A program made the position numbers and the translations under genes. A DNA stretch of 64,000 nucleotides from Prorocentrum cordatum (lineage: Eukaryota; Sar; Dinophyceae; Prorocentrales; Prorocentraceae): the NCBI GenBank assembly GCA_963575745.1, contig CAUYUJ010016371.1:452524-516523 (forward strand), written 5' to 3'. The notes under the pieces are model-generated. The model was not told the DNA's origin. It made no database searches and was given only the letters and a program-made list of their open reading frames with translations. Below are positions 10,045-21,305 of this stretch, piece after piece (the stretch's first letter is position 1; each line of letters begins with the position of its first letter).

Positions 10045-10950
10045 CGCCGGATGCGGCCCCGGTGCGCCGTGTCGGCTGGCGACACCGCCAGCCGCTCCAG
10101 GGTGAGGTTCCCTTCCAGCGCGCGCAACAAGCGCTCCGTGGGCTCGCGGCCCTCGGCCCAGTTGCCCGCGAGCTCCAGGGAGCGCAGGGTGGCGTTGCGC
10201 TCCAGGGCCGTGGACAGCTCGGCGAGGCCTCGGTCGCCCACGAAGTTGTCGCTGAGATCGAGGCGCGTCAGGGACCTGTTCCCGCGGAGCAGGCCCGCAA
10301 GCCTGCTGGCGCCCGCGTCCTTGACCCTGTTGTCATACAGCAGGAGGGTCGACAAGGCCGTGTTTCCCTCCAGCGCCGACGCGAGGTCCACTGTGCTCTC
10401 GTCGGAGACTCCGTTCATTCCGAGGTTCAGGAACGTCAGACAGCTGTCCGTGTGGCAAGCAAGGGCAGAAGCCAGCTGCGCAAGCCCCCTGCCGCTTCCC
10501 AGATGGCACTGGTGCAGGTCTAGCGCCCTGAGCGTGCTCCTTGCATCCAGCACCTGGCCAAAGCCGCCTGGGCTGCCAGCTGCCCCAGCACACTCCGACA
10601 GCATGTTGTTTGACAGGTCGACATCCACGAGTCGCATGTGGCAGGGAAACCCGCTCCACAACGAGTCGGCTCCCATGGGGCCGACGTTGTTGCCTCGCAG
10701 ATTCAGCCGCTCCAGCGCGCAGCCTGGGCTCTGCGACAGCGCGCCAGCCAGGCTGTCCACGCCTCTGCCGGTGAGCAGGTTGCCGCGAAGGCCCAGCGAC
10801 GTCAGCGACCTGCTGCCGCGCAGGGCCGACGCCAGGTGCGCGGCGGCGGCGTCGGTGAGCCCCCCGTGCTCCAGGTCGAGGTGCCGTAACCCGCAGCCGC
10901 CGCCGCTGAGCAGCGCCGCCACGTGCAGGGCGCCCGTGTCTCCCAGCCCG
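10045..10950 (-). CDS. Leucine-rich-repeat protein, main exon (ribonuclease-inhibitor-type LRRs)
   Basis: A 302-codon exon made of nine to ten LRRs of 28-33 residues with the L-x-x-L-x-L-x-x-N/C pattern: LRHLDLEHGGLTD, LTSLGLRGNLLTG, LERLNLRGNNVGP, LTFLNLGMNGVSD, LTRLDLSDNFVGD. Helical halves are of the AxxLAxAL type, typical of the RI/NLRC-like class, which acts in protein-protein contacts; the partner is unknown. The exon is preceded on the minus strand by a pyrimidine-rich tract and CGGACAG, giving a start at 10,950 that fuses in phase with the LRR exon at 11,784-11,929. At its end it runs into the duplicated CDRSRRRGRRLA segment beside element A3. There is no signal peptide or membrane segment in view, and the protein's N-terminus is missing. 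Confidence 0.85.
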
Positions 10951-10979
10951 CTGTCCGAAGAAGAAAAAGCACAGCGTCA

Positions 10980-11110
10980 CAAACATAAGCTAAAGGAGGT
11001 CCGCGGGGCCTCTTGGATCCGCGCTAGAACCCTCCATGCCTGGCGCGCGGAGCGCGCCAGGGGCAGCGCCGGAGGCGCCGCCAAGGGGGCCCGGCCGACT
11101 GGCGCGCGAG
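10980..11110. repeat. Foldback family H, diverged arm inside the LRR intron
   Basis: CATAAGCTAAAGGAGGTCCG and the following GATCCGCGCTAGA resemble the left arm of the foldback element at 32,589-32,733. Downstream lies a palindrome, TGGCGCGCGGAGCGCGCCA. The second arm is not clear, so this is probably a decayed copy. Confidence 0.4.
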
Positions 11111-11375
11111 CGAGCGGAGCCAAGGCGCAAAGCAGCTACAGCAGCTCTGTGCGTCGAGCACCAGACGTCTGCGCGAACCCACGAACATGTTATGTCTATG
11201 CTTGGAGGCGGCGGGTGGGTCTGAATTGGATGGGCCCCAGAAAAATGATCAAGAGGGGGGGGCGAAGGCTGATCCACTCAAAATCGGTCCAATCCGCTAG
11301 TTGGTACCCCTATCTAGCTTTACACTGGAGCGGATTTCGCCGTCTCGTCGCTGACGAAAAAACTGTTTGACACTC

Positions 11376-11610
11376 CCGGGGCCCGCAAGCTGTCCATGGA
11401 GGCGGACAAAGGCAAACACCCAACTCGAATCCAGCACCTAGAACCTGCCCCCGTTTCCTGCTGCCCAGAACCAATGCTGGGCCACATCAGAGACACACCC
11501 GGGGCCCGCAAGCTGCCCCTGGAGGCCCACAAAGGCAAACACCCATCACGAATTCAGCACCTCGAACCTGCCCACGCTTCCTGCTGGCAAGAGCCAATGC
11601 TGGGCCACAT
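11376..11610 (+). repeat. Two-unit tandem repeat, 122 bp, in the LRR intron
   Basis: CCCGGGGCCCGCAAGCTG occurs at 11,376 and 11,498. Both units continue through GACAAAGGCAAACACCC-type and CCAATGCTGGGCCACATCAG sequences. Non-coding. Confidence 0.85.
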
Positions 11611-11783
11611 CAGTGCCCCAGCTAGCTCCAAGCCTCGACGCTGGACTCGAACTATCTCATCGATGACCAGACGCTGGTCGACGCGAGCGCACTCTAGGGA
11701 CTGAGGTATAGCGATGTACACGGCTCACACGGCATACTTGTATGTTCGAACATGTATGTCTATGCCGTGTTTTCTTCGTCGAG

Positions 11784-11929
11784 CTGTGGCTCAGCCATAG
11801 CGCCTCCACAGCCGCCGGGACGGCCGCCAGCGCCGCCGCCAGCACCTCCGCGGCGCCCGCCCCGACGCCGGCCTGGCACAGGCTCAGGACCCTGAGCGTG
11901 GGGTGGCCGCGGAGTGCCTCTGAGCATAG
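11784..11929 (-). CDS. LRR protein, upstream exon
   Basis: A 146-nt segment beginning after CCGTACCCCAG and reading LCSEALRGHPTLRVLSLCQA, then GVGAGAAEVLAAALAAVPAA and VEALWLSHS. This is one full RI-type LRR plus the first half of the next. Joining at 11,784 / 10,950 restores the repeat as LWLSHSGLGDTGALHVAALL, which fits the LRR pattern at every consensus position, so the join is convincing even though the donor is not GT. The junction lies in a 5-bp direct repeat (ACAGC) present at both ends of the 833-bp intron. The three exons together give 437 codons in frame. Exons further upstream are not visible; the next 5' sequence is a (GAC)n tract. Confidence 0.7.
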
Positions 11930-12162
11930 CTGGGGTACGGTGGCATACGGTGGGAACGCGCTGGGATACGAGAGCAATCGGAGCCTGAGGCTCGAGCGCC
12001 TGCGAAACCGATCCCCATCCCCACTGGCATGGCCTTGGCCCCACTGACCGAGTTACCACCCCCGATGGGAAGGTGGGCATGGGTCGAGGGTTCACAGGCC
12101 CACCCTCCTAGATGGGATGGGTCCCAGAGTTCACAGGCCAGCTCTCCCCCCATGATCGGATG

Positions 12163-12210
12163 AGGGGGGCGACGACGACGACCAGGACGACGACCAGGAC
12201 GACGACGACC

Positions 12211-12242
<32 letters not shown>

Positions 12243-12590
12243 GACGACGACGACGAGGACGAGGACGACGACGACGACGAAGACGATGACAACGACTAGG
12301 ACGAGGACGACGATGACGACGACGCCGACGGCGACTAGGACGAGGACGACGACGACGGCGACGACGTCGACGACTGGGACGAGGACGACGATAACGACGA
12401 CGCCGACGACGACGACGAGGACGAGAAAGGCGACGGCGACGACGACAACGCCGACCACGACGAGGACGAGAACGAGGACGACGACAACGACAACGACGAC
12501 GACAATGACGACGACGACGACTAGGACGAGGACGACGATATCGACGACGACGACGACGACGAGGACGAGGACGACAGAAGACGACCAGCA
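12163..12590 (+). repeat. (GAC)n microsatellite, imperfect
   Basis: About 430 bp of GAC/ACG triplets with AGGACGAGGACGAC variants. Frames read poly-Thr, poly-Asp or poly-Arg and are not genes. Confidence 0.95.
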
Positions 12591-12754
12591 CCACCACCAG
12601 GGCCGCGACCACAAGGGTGGAGGACCCCTCGCGCAGGGGACGGGGGCGAAGGCATCCGCACGAGAGGGTCGGGAGCGGGGCGCCCCGCAGCCCTGCACCG
12701 CACATGCTGCTCCCTTCCGGCCTCGCGGGCCCCGTCCCCCCCCCATGGCGGGGG

Positions 12755-12865
12755 CGGGAGGAGGAGGAGGAGGAGGAGGAGGAGGAGGAGGAGGAGGAGG
12801 AGGAGGAGGAGGCGGAGGAGGAGGAGGAGGCGGAGGAGGAGGAGGAGGAGGAGGAGGAGGAGGGA
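12755..12865 (+). repeat. (GGA)n microsatellite
   Basis: Near-pure GGA triplets with occasional GGC. Flanks at 12,600-12,755 and 12,865-13,095 are GC-rich without a recognised gene. Confidence 0.95.
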
Positions 12866-13095
12866 TGGTGGGGCCGAGACAGCATGGCCCAGTGGGGGGC
12901 CGGGATGTGTGCGACGACGCGGCGCCTCGGCCACCTCCTGGCCGCTGCCCCGCAGCAGCCCGCACCTCACGGCGCCGTGCGTGCGCTCGCAGCCCTGGCA
13001 CCTGCCAGGGGGACCAGGCAAGGCACCGATACCGCTACAGCCCTCGTGCTAGCACAGGGGACGCTGGCAAGAGAACGAAGCGGCTCTTTTGGCCG

Positions 13096-13205
13096 CTGAG
13101 AGCCTCGGTCACGAATAGGTTCCACGACCCAGGTCCACGGAACGGCGCGAAACCGGAGCACCGCCCGAGCCCGAAGTGGTGCTTGTTGCAGCGACTTGAC
13201 TATAC
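13096..13205 (+). repeat. Dispersed repeat E, copy 1
   Basis: GAGCCTCGGTCACGAATAGG, a CCAGGTCCACGGAACGG-type block and CCCGAAGTGGTGCTTGTTGC line up with 31,498-31,610 (CTTCGGCCACGAACAAGTTC, GATCCCAGGAGCGG, CCCAAGTGGTCCTTATCTC). The function is unknown. Confidence 0.6.
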
Positions 13206-14545
13206 TCTTCGGACCTCTCTGGGTTGCGTTCTGACAAAGGCTTCGAGCCGATTCCCGCCTTGCCGACGAGGCCCCCCCCCCGCAGGACCAAAATAGCGAG
13301 AACGGGGAAAGAGTATCCGTACAAAACGGAGTGGGTGATTTCAGAAATAGTGGGCACAACACCAATTGAAGTTTCTGTCCAGTTTGAACAGAAGTCCCAC
13401 TTTGGTTTCGCCGAGGACGGTGTCCATGTGACTTTAGAAGATTGCCTCCTCAACAGCGGCCTCTGCCGGTTTTAGACAACATCTGCTGTTGAGTATCGCA
13501 ATCCTCTTGTTTCGTACCAATTGCGGCATCGGTACCTCTCCCCAGATGCGTTCTGACTCGGATCTCGAGGCGAATCCAGCCGTGGCGACGAGGGCCTCCT
13601 CGGAGGCCCACTGATGCCAAACCTGGGCAAAAGCGCCTGGCGTGACCCCAAAAAATACCACTCCCGGGTCTCAGGCACCAGTACCTCTACCCGCCGCAAC
13701 GAGCACCTGCCCGCCTCGAGCTCCCGTGCGCGGAGCCCACGCCATCGGCCTGATGCCCCGCAGCAGCGGCAGCCCCGCTGCCGCGCGGCGGCGGACCGCC
13801 CCCGGCCTTCCGCAGCGAACGCACCCGCAGCTGGGCGCGGCCTCGGCGGCCGTGCCTCCTCCGAGGCGTTGGCCTCCGCCGCCATGGCCCGCGCCAGCGG
13901 CGCCTCGGGCCACCGCGGCAGCGGCAGGCCACCGCGGCAGCGTCGCGGCAAACAACCGCTGCGCAGCGGCAGACCAGCGCGGCAGCGGCAGGCCACCGCG
14001 GCAGCGGCAATGCACCGCGGCAGCGGCAATGCACCACGGCCACGGCAGGGCACTGAGCAGTGCCGATGCGGCGCCCTGGCGCCAGCGCCCCGGCCGGAGG
14101 GGAGGGATGCCGACTTCGCGGCCGCCGAGAGCCTTCGAAAGCACCACACGGAGATGCTGATCACGGAAGCCTGTCGCGGCCCTTCTTGGGCCCCGGGGCC
14201 CCCCCGCGGGCCCCCGGGGGCCCCACGGGCCCCCCCAACGGGCCCTGCATGGGGCCGTCGGACAGCGATTCAGGATGGAGAACTGGTCGTGGGGACGGCC
14301 CTGGTGCCGGGGATCCGCCTCCCGCAGTACCCCCCCTCAATCTCATGGCAGCAACCCTTGAGCCTGTGGGGGGGCAGACTCGCGCCTCGCCGATCGGCGG
14401 CGCGCTACAGACTCAACTGCTAGCTGTTGGAACCTGGAGCATGTTGCGCTTCCGCAAGAACAAGCAATCATTCGGGACCTTCCGCCTGGCATGTGTCTTC
14501 GCGTGCATGCCTCTCGAATGGATGCAAACCGAACTCGCGCTAGGG
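13205..14545. other. GC-rich region; weak exon-like frame and a ~20-bp tandem
   Basis: A plus frame ending at the TAG at 13,475 has balanced residues in its last 60 codons (for example TEWVISEIVGTTPIEVSVQF) but no family I know. At 13,900-14,060 the block ACCGCGGCAGCGGCA is repeated about seven times at 18-21 bp spacing. Positions 14,060-14,545 hold G/C runs only. No gene is firmly supported. Confidence 0.4.
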
Positions 14546-14625
14546 AGGAGTAGGAGGACGAGGAGGAGGAGGAGACGGAGGAGGAGGAGGAGGAGGAGGA
14601 GGAGGAGGAGGAGCAGGGGGTAGAG
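14545..14625 (+). repeat. (GGA)n microsatellite
   Basis: Short GGA tract with GACGAGGAGG variants. The next 750 bp, to about 15,380, show no recognisable gene or repeat. Confidence 0.9.
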
Positions 14626-15379
14626 GGGCAAGGGCGCTGTGCGACGGTACCCTGTGGCCCAAACGGCCACCCACGCAACGATAAAACACGCAGCGGCAGC
14701 CCAGGAGGGAGGAGCAAAGATGGGAGAAAGGGCAGAAGCGCGAGCGACAGACTGGGAAGGCCCCCTTTTCGAGCGGAACCCCCCACCCAACATGTTTCAC
14801 CTCCCTGGTGGACTTTGAGCCTCAAAATGGATCAGGTTTTCGTGGGGGCCAAAACGCTAAGTCACCTCACGTCGCGCATCGCGCCCCGCGATGCGCAACG
14901 CGCGCTCATTCTCAAGCCCCCGCAATGCTCCCCTTGAGAGAAGGCACACTCTCTGGCCCAGGCGGGGGCGTGCGAAGACCGCTTATCGCGCCCCCCCTGC
15001 GGGTGCCTGGTAAGGTCAAGGGGCTAGCTTGCGAGGCGAGGCTTAACCTATAGCCACAGCCTGGGACATCGATATTCGGGGACCTCGACTGGCGGTTGAG
15101 GTGACGTGTGTGGCCGCCCGAGGGTGAACCATCACGACCGGAGGCCTCGGATCTGTCTTTCTGGGGCATGTCTCGAGCCGTATCGGTCTGTGCTGGCCCC
15201 AGGGCCCGAACCCCAGCGAAAGCGCCCATTGTGAACAAAAATGCAACGCCCGGATCTCAGGGCCCACTGGGGGTCCCACGACCGTTTGGTAAGAGACCGC
15301 GCGACCGCGCGGCGACCTTGAAATCCCAAGGGCCCGGTGGCAACCCACGGGGGCCTCACATACCATATTGTCGGCTCTT

Positions 15380-15565
15380 GCGAATCGACGCTAATCGACG
15401 CAAAACCGACTCCAATCGACGCTAATCGACGCGAAGCGACGCTAAATGGACGCCAAGTGACGCCAAATCGACGCTAATCGACCCAGACAACGCTACATCG
15501 GCGGTATCTCGTCGACTCCCGGACGCTAGTCGGCGCTACTCGACGCTAGAGACGGAATTGAGAGG
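15380..15565 (+). repeat. ~11-bp tandem AATCGACGCT repeat
   Basis: About fifteen imperfect copies of AATCGACGCTA / AAGCGACGCT with spacing of 10-13 bp. A short inverted ATGCGGTGTGG / CCACACCGCAT cluster follows at 15,730-15,795. Confidence 0.85.
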
Positions 15566-15834
15566 GCATACCAGGCTCCCATGACTTGCTACCGCACAAG
15601 AGATATCGCCGCGCGGTCCGTTACCGCACGGTCCTGGGACCCAGGAGGCCCCTTGTCGCCCGAGACGCCCTCGGAGCACGACCCGAGCCCCCAAGTCGTG
15701 CGGTGACCCTGGGTTCCCCACCGACTCACCATGCGGTGTGGCCACCACACCGCATGAGGGCCCCCATGCGGTGTGGCGGCCACACCGCATGGTGGCCCGC
15801 ACACAAAATCATAGAGCTCTGCGGGGGGGACCTC

Positions 15835-16740
15835 ATTTCCGACCTAATTCAGTGCTTCGGGGGGGGGACCTCATTTCCGACCAAAGTGCTTCGCCCCCCC
15901 CCCCTCCCAGAGCGGAACCCCCCATCCCCTGCAGAACGCCCCCTCCCGCTTCCTGCCCCAGCCCCCCTTCCTGCAGAGCGGACCTCGCCCCTGTAGCCCC
16001 CCCGCCCCACTGCAGAGCGACCCCCCCCTCCCCCTGAACCCCCCCTCTGCAGAGCACCCCCCCCCCTGCAGAGCGGACCTCCTCCCTGCAGCCTCCCCCC
16101 CCCCTGCAGAGCGGATCCCCCTCTCCTCCCCTGCTCCCCCCCCCTCTGCAGAGCAGACCCGCCCTCCTGCAGCTCTCCCTCCTCCCAAGAGGAACCCCCC
16201 TCCCCTGCGGAGGGGGACGGACCCGCCCCCCCCCCCCCCCCCCCTGCAGCAAGAGCCCCTCTCCGCCTGCGAGCGACCCCGGTCCGTGCAACCCCCCCCC
16301 CCTGCGAGCGGGCGTTTCCACCTCCCCACCCCCCACCCCACCCCCCTGCAGAGCGGACCCCCGGACCCTTTGCCCCCCCGCCCCACACTGCAGAGCTGGA
16401 CCCCCCTCCCCCTGCACTCGGAGCCCCGCCCTCCTGCAGCCCCCCCCCTCCCAGAGCGGACCCCCCTTCCCCTGCAGAGCGGACCGCCCCCCCCCCCGCT
16501 CCCTGCAGCCCAGCCCCCCCCCGCTGCAGAGCGGACCCCGCTCCGTGCAGCCCCCCCCCCCTGCAGAGCGGACGCCCCCCCCACCCTGCCCCCCCCCCCC
16601 TGCAGAGCAGACTTCCTCTTCTGCAGCCCCCCCCTCCTTCAGAGCGGACCATCCCTCTCCCCTGCAGTCCCTCCCTCTGCCGAGCGGACTCCCCCTGCAG
16701 AGCAGACCCCTTCCCCTGCCCTCTCCCCTGCAGCATCATC
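15835..16740 (+). repeat. C-rich tandem repeat with CTGCAGAGCGGACC core
   Basis: About 30 copies of CTGCAGAGCGGACC (or CTGCAGCCCC) separated by variable poly-C runs of 5-18 bases. Frames on both strands lack stops and give Pro- or Gly-rich artefacts. A G-quadruplex-forming minus strand is likely given the many G-runs. Confidence 0.9.
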
Positions 16741-16744
16741 CTGA

Positions 16745-17455
16745 TCATCATCTTGCGGAGCGCCCCAGATCGGCGGCACTGGCCGGAGGCCACTACAATC
16801 ACAGAGATTGGCCGAACATCCGATTCACGAACACAGGTGCCGAACACGGCCGAACAAGTGACTGGAGCATGCCAAGGGCCAAGGGGCCCCCCAGACCTCA
16901 AGGCCCACGAAGGCACGCGAGGGCCCCGGCGGAGGAGCCCGCCGCGGGATCCCCCACACGAGCGGTAAGAAGGAAGGGGACGCGCGCGAGAGGGCATGGC
17001 AAGCCTGCGCGGTGGCCCACACGGACCACGAGCGTGGCACACCTCGTAGAGAAGAGGGCGCGGGCGGGCGCGGGAAGCCTAGGCGCCACTGTCGCTAGAG
17101 ACCCCCCCGTGGCTTCCGCGCTGTCCCCACGGAGCGTGGGGCGGGGCGCGCGGGGGCCTCTGGGAAATTGTGCAGCGTGAGCGAAGCGAAAAGCAGCACC
17201 TTGGGCGCGGCGGCGGGCCGCTCGGGGAGGCCTCACCCCCCCTCCTCCCTCCGAGATCCTCCCTCCGCCCTCCTCCCCCGAGGCCCTGCCGCCGCGTCCT
17301 TTTCCCACGGGGCGCCGCCGCCCAGAGCTCGGGCCCCAGGGCCCTCGCGGACCGAGTCTGGCCTGGACAGCGTCGGCCGCCAAGCCTGGGGCTCTGGACG
17401 CGAAGCTCCACGACGTTGCCTCTCCGGCCGCGGCGCCGCATCTCAAAGCCCCCCG
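16745..17455. other. No gene supported
   Basis: GC-rich sequence with long open frames on both strands. A minus-strand stretch near 16,750-16,850 has balanced residues (VRPISVIVVASGQCRRSG) but no flanking splice signal or known family. Confidence 0.4.
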
Positions 17456-17770
17456 CCCTCCTGGAGGAGGGAGGAGGGAGGAGGGAGGAGGGAGGGGGGA
17501 GGAGGAGGAGGAGGAGGGAGGAGGGAGGGGGGGAGGGAGGAGGAGGGAGGAGGGAGGAGGAGGGAGGGCCCGGGAGGACCCGGGCCGCCCAGGTCCGCGC
17601 GCCGCGCCCCCCGCGGGAGCGCGGCGCGCGGCGAGGCCCGCTTCCGGAGAGGGGGGCACCTCTCCGGCCAGGGCCGCCGCGCGCGAGCCGCGAGCCGTCC
17701 TCCTCCTCCTCCTCCTCCTACTCCTCCTCCTCCTCCTCCTCCCCCTCCTCCTCCTCCCCCATCTTCCTCG
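17456..17770 (+). repeat. GGAGGGA and (TCC)n low-complexity tracts
   Basis: GGAGGGA-type purine repeats at 17,456-17,575 and TCC triplets at 17,697-17,765 bracket a GC-rich spacer. The two tracts are roughly complementary in composition. The flank to 18,300 holds no recognised gene. Confidence 0.9.
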
Positions 17771-18303
17771 TGGGCGACAAACGGGCGGCCTCGCGGGCCT
17801 GGCTGCTGGGCCGCGACCCCACGAATGCGGGGCGCCTTTTCGGGGGATGCACCGCGCAGAGCGTATCCGTGCGTCAGCGAATCCTGAGCATTCTCTCAGG
17901 GTGGGGCGCTCAGGGTGAAATCCACATGGGCTTTCGCACCTCACAAATCAATCCGTCTTGTGATTCACCTCGTGCAGATTCAGACCACGGAAAACCATCG
18001 AAACGGCATTTCAGATTTCGAATCTCAAAGGGCATTTCAGACTTCACCCTTTGCCCTCCGCCAAAAGAAAGTGTTCGGGAATCCGCGGGATCGCGCCCCA
18101 GAGTCCAGACCGCGAGGGCGCGGATACGGACCTGCTCGCCGCTCGTGAGATCCAGGAGCCCCCCCGTCGTGTCGCGGGCGCCGCGGGAGGCGGGGCGGGG
18201 CTGCAGATATCAAGTCCGGCCAACCCCGCACCTCCCAGCCGACGGGACGGGGGAATGGGGGAGCAGGAGGTCGTCTTATACCTTCCGGCGAGAACTCGGG
18301 CTA

Positions 18304-18464
18304 CTTACCAGCCTGGAACATATCCCTATCCCTATGCTGGGCACCTCCTCATCACGATGCCAATCTTAGGGATTCCCTTTATGTTTTGAGGGCGAATCCC
18401 TAAGATTGTCATCGCCTTTTGGCGTGTCAATCTTAGGGATAGGGATACGTTCGAGGCTGGTAAG
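18304..18464. mobile_element. Foldback element I1, 161 bp
   Basis: The left arm starts CTTACCAGCCTGGAACATAT. The reverse complement of the right arm starts CTTACCAGCCTCGAACGTAT. Similarity extends about 70 bp per arm, including CAATCTTAGGGATTC, leaving almost no loop. At both ends the outward-reading sequence is CTGGTAAGT, identical to a strong splice donor. No coding capacity. Confidence 0.8.
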
Positions 18465-18588
18465 TTGCCTGGTGGGGGTGGACGGTGCTGGCCGATACCC
18501 TGACCATTTCTTCGCTCTGGGCAGCCCCGCGCCTGCCCCCGCGCGCGCCAGCAGTGCGCAACCCCCTCGGGCCTGCACAGCCGACCAG

Positions 18589-18784
18589 CCAGGTTATCCG
18601 GGGGGACGCCGAGCAGCCACAACTGGGGGAGCTGTGGTACTTCCCCCTGGGGGAACCCATCGCATCGACGATCTCTCGAGAGGGGTGTCGAAATCGATGG
18701 GTCCCCCAGGGGGGTAAGGACCACAGCTCCCCCAGTTGTGGCTGGCCTGGGACGGGGGGGGGGCGGACCGGCCCGATAACCTGG
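18589..18784. mobile_element. Foldback element I2, 196 bp
   Basis: The outer ends are CCAGGTTATC and its inverse. A perfect 24-bp inverted pair begins CAGCCACAACTGGGGGAGCT (18,615-18,638 with 18,719-18,742). A third inverted pair (CCCCTGGGGGAACCCATCG and CGATGGGTCCCCCAGG) lies nearer the centre. Nearly the whole element can fold on itself. Non-coding. Confidence 0.85.
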
Positions 18785-18934
18785 GTGATCGCGAGGCCTT
18801 TCGACAAGAAGCAGTCGTCAGGAGGAGGGGGTAGGGGTCGGAGTGGATGGGGTCGCGCCGCACCGCCGATTCATCGCCCATGCATCGGCGATGCACCAGC
18901 GGCGTCGCCGATGCGTCGGGCTCCACAGCGAGCT

Positions 18935-18958
18935 GCATCGCCGATGCATCGGCGATGC
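18935..18958. repeat. 24-bp perfect palindrome
   Basis: GCATCGCCGATG followed by its exact reverse complement. It sits in a cluster of GATGCATCGGCGATGC-type motifs at 18,880-18,960. Positions 18,985-19,490 show no recognised gene. Confidence 0.9.
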
Positions 18959-19489
18959 GGCGCGATCCTGCGACCCCATCTCGTCGGACCCCATCTGGGA
19001 AGCCTAGAGGAACGGCGGGGAGAAGGGGAGCGAAGTTCGGAGGCCGCCCGTGGGAGGTCTTCGTGGGAACGAGTCAGGGCTAGTAAGCCCGATTGAGGGG
19101 CCAGTAAGCCGGATGAGCCCAGATTGAGCCCAGGAATGCGCCGGACTGCGCGGGATCCAGCGGGACCATAGGAAGGCTCCAACCATACACCAACACCGAG
19201 CCTGGTCAAGATCACCCCGGGCCCAGGATCGGTGTATACGCCCTCCGAGGACCAAGCGGAACTGAGCCGAACTAGGCCAGGCTGGGCCGATTCTCGACCA
19301 CGGACATACCAGCGCCGACGCATCACTCAACCTCCCAGGAGATGTACAAGGACTGGGGAGAGGTCACCTCTATTCGCGCTCCACGCTGCGCGGAGCGCGA
19401 CGCGCCGGTACATTCGCGCGCCAGCACGCCGCCCCCAAAAGGAGAGCCAGCTTGCGGCCCAGGTCACGGAGCGAGGGGCGCGAGTGCAC

Positions 19490-20335
19490 TCGCGACCCTC
19501 ACGACAACCAGGACGGCGTCGGCGACGAGCGCGACGCCCACCGCGACAACAACGACGACGACTTTGACGACCGTAGCAGCAGCGACGACGGCGGCGGCAA
19601 CCGCGGCAACGACCAGGACGGGAACGACGACGACGATGACCGCGTTGACGATGACGAGGATGACGATGGCGGCAAGACGACGACGACAACGACGAGCACG
19701 ACTACGAGCGCGAGCACGAGCACGAAGACGACGACCTCGACGACGACGACGACGCCGCCGACGACGACGACGACGACGACGACGACGGCGGCGACCGCGC
19801 GACCGCGACGACGACGGCCGCGGCGGCAAGTGCGGCGGCGACGGCAGCGACGACGGCGCTGCCGCCGCGGGCGCTACCGTCGCCGCTGCCGTCGCAGCCC
19901 GTGCGCCCGAGGCGGCGGCGGCAGCGGCAGCGAGGGGCGGCACGCGGCGACACGCGGCAGAGGCGTGCCGCGCGGCTGGGGGGGGGGGCGGCACCGCGAG
20001 GCGCCACTTGCCGTGCGCCTCGGGCCTGGACGCGTCCTTCGGCGTGCCCGCGGCCTGCTCTGGCGGCCTCGCCCCCCAGAGGGCCAACGACGACCGACGA
20101 CGACGACGACGACGACCGCCACTGCCACCACGACCACGACCGCAACGACGATGATAATAACGACGACGACGACGGTGACGACGACGCTGCCGACGACCCG
20201 ACGACCACGACCGCGACGACGCCGACAGCGACGACGACGACGACGGCGACGATGGCCACGGCGACGGCGACGGCGAAGGCGGCGGCGGCGGCGACGGCGA
20301 CAGCGACGGCGACTGTGGTAGCGGTTGCGACGACG
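19490..20335 (+). repeat. Degenerate (GAC)n / (GGC)n region
   Basis: About 850 bp of imperfect GAC, GCG and ACG triplets, interrupted at 19,860-20,100 by GC-rich sequence. Poly-Thr, Asp, Arg and Ala frames are artefacts. Confidence 0.85.
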
Positions 20336-20445
20336 GCCGAGGCTTCTGTGGGAGGACTGGGAGTTTATCCATCATCGCCGCCTGGGGGGTCGTTCCTTGG
20401 GGGCCTCGGCGGTCGGTGGATTTTGGATTTTGGGCGCCCCGCCGC

Positions 20446-20446
20446 T

Positions 20447-20496
<50 letters not shown>

Positions 20497-20530
20497 GGTC
20501 GTCGTGGTCTTCGTCGTCGTCGTCGCCGAG
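20446..20530 (+). repeat. (CGT)n microsatellite
   Basis: Near-pure CGT triplets for about 85 bp. Positions 20,530-21,300 contain AT-richer and CT-rich unique sequence with no gene I can support. Confidence 0.95.
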
Positions 20531-21305
20531 GCTCCCGAAGATCGATCCCCAGGCGGTGGTTATGGATTAATCCCTGCGTCGGATTCTTTTGTGTGGATTT
20601 TAAGATATCCGGATACGGACTATATGGTATTGTTGTTGCCCCCTGTCCCGCTCCCTCCTGCTGCCTCCTCTACGCTTTCCCCTCCCTTTCTTCCTCCCGG
20701 CGCTGCTTTGCAGCATCCGCCTGAGTACCCGGGGCACCAGAACGTTGGCCAGGGGATTTTCGGCCACGTTCGCGGGACCGCCTGCCTAACTTTGGGCGCT
20801 TGGCGTGTATCTGTCCGCTTTCCCGTTCCTCCTCCTCCGCCCGTCCTTTCCTTCCTCCTGCGGACGCCGGCGCGTCCGGTCCAGGGTCGGTCTTTCAGTG
20901 GCCCGCGTATTAGGTGCGCTCGGCGTGGTGGCTGTAGGGTAATCCATGGCTGCTGACTGCCACCGCAGCGCGCTCAATGTTTTGGCCTGCCTGCTCTGTT
21001 CCTCAACTTCTTCCCCTCTTCCCCTCGTTCGCTCCCGCCCGATCTACCTCTCTCAGGGTCTTGGCCCATCTTGTCGCGAATCGGGCTGGGCGCAGAGCCT
21101 GGCAGCCACAGTGTTGATGGGCTAGTTTTCGGAGGCAGCATGTCGTTCGCCTCGGGGTGAACGAAACGTTCGAACCCTGCCTTGTGGCTCCTGTCCAACT
21201 CTTGCTCAGGCGCGTGCGGCACGAGTCAAGCTTCGGGGCTGTAGGCTTGCGTCATCGAGCTTCGAGTCCCTGCGTCGGATTTTGGACCTCCTTCGGGGAT
21301 CTTCT

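Noticed and set aside
12108-13001. Pro-rich and Val-rich frames around 12.1-13 kb
   Set aside because: GAC and GGA microsatellites in different frames.
15849-17042. 397-codon Gly-rich minus-strand frame
   Set aside because: Product of the C-rich CTGCAGAGCGGACC repeat; poly-C runs of variable length make any single frame meaningless.
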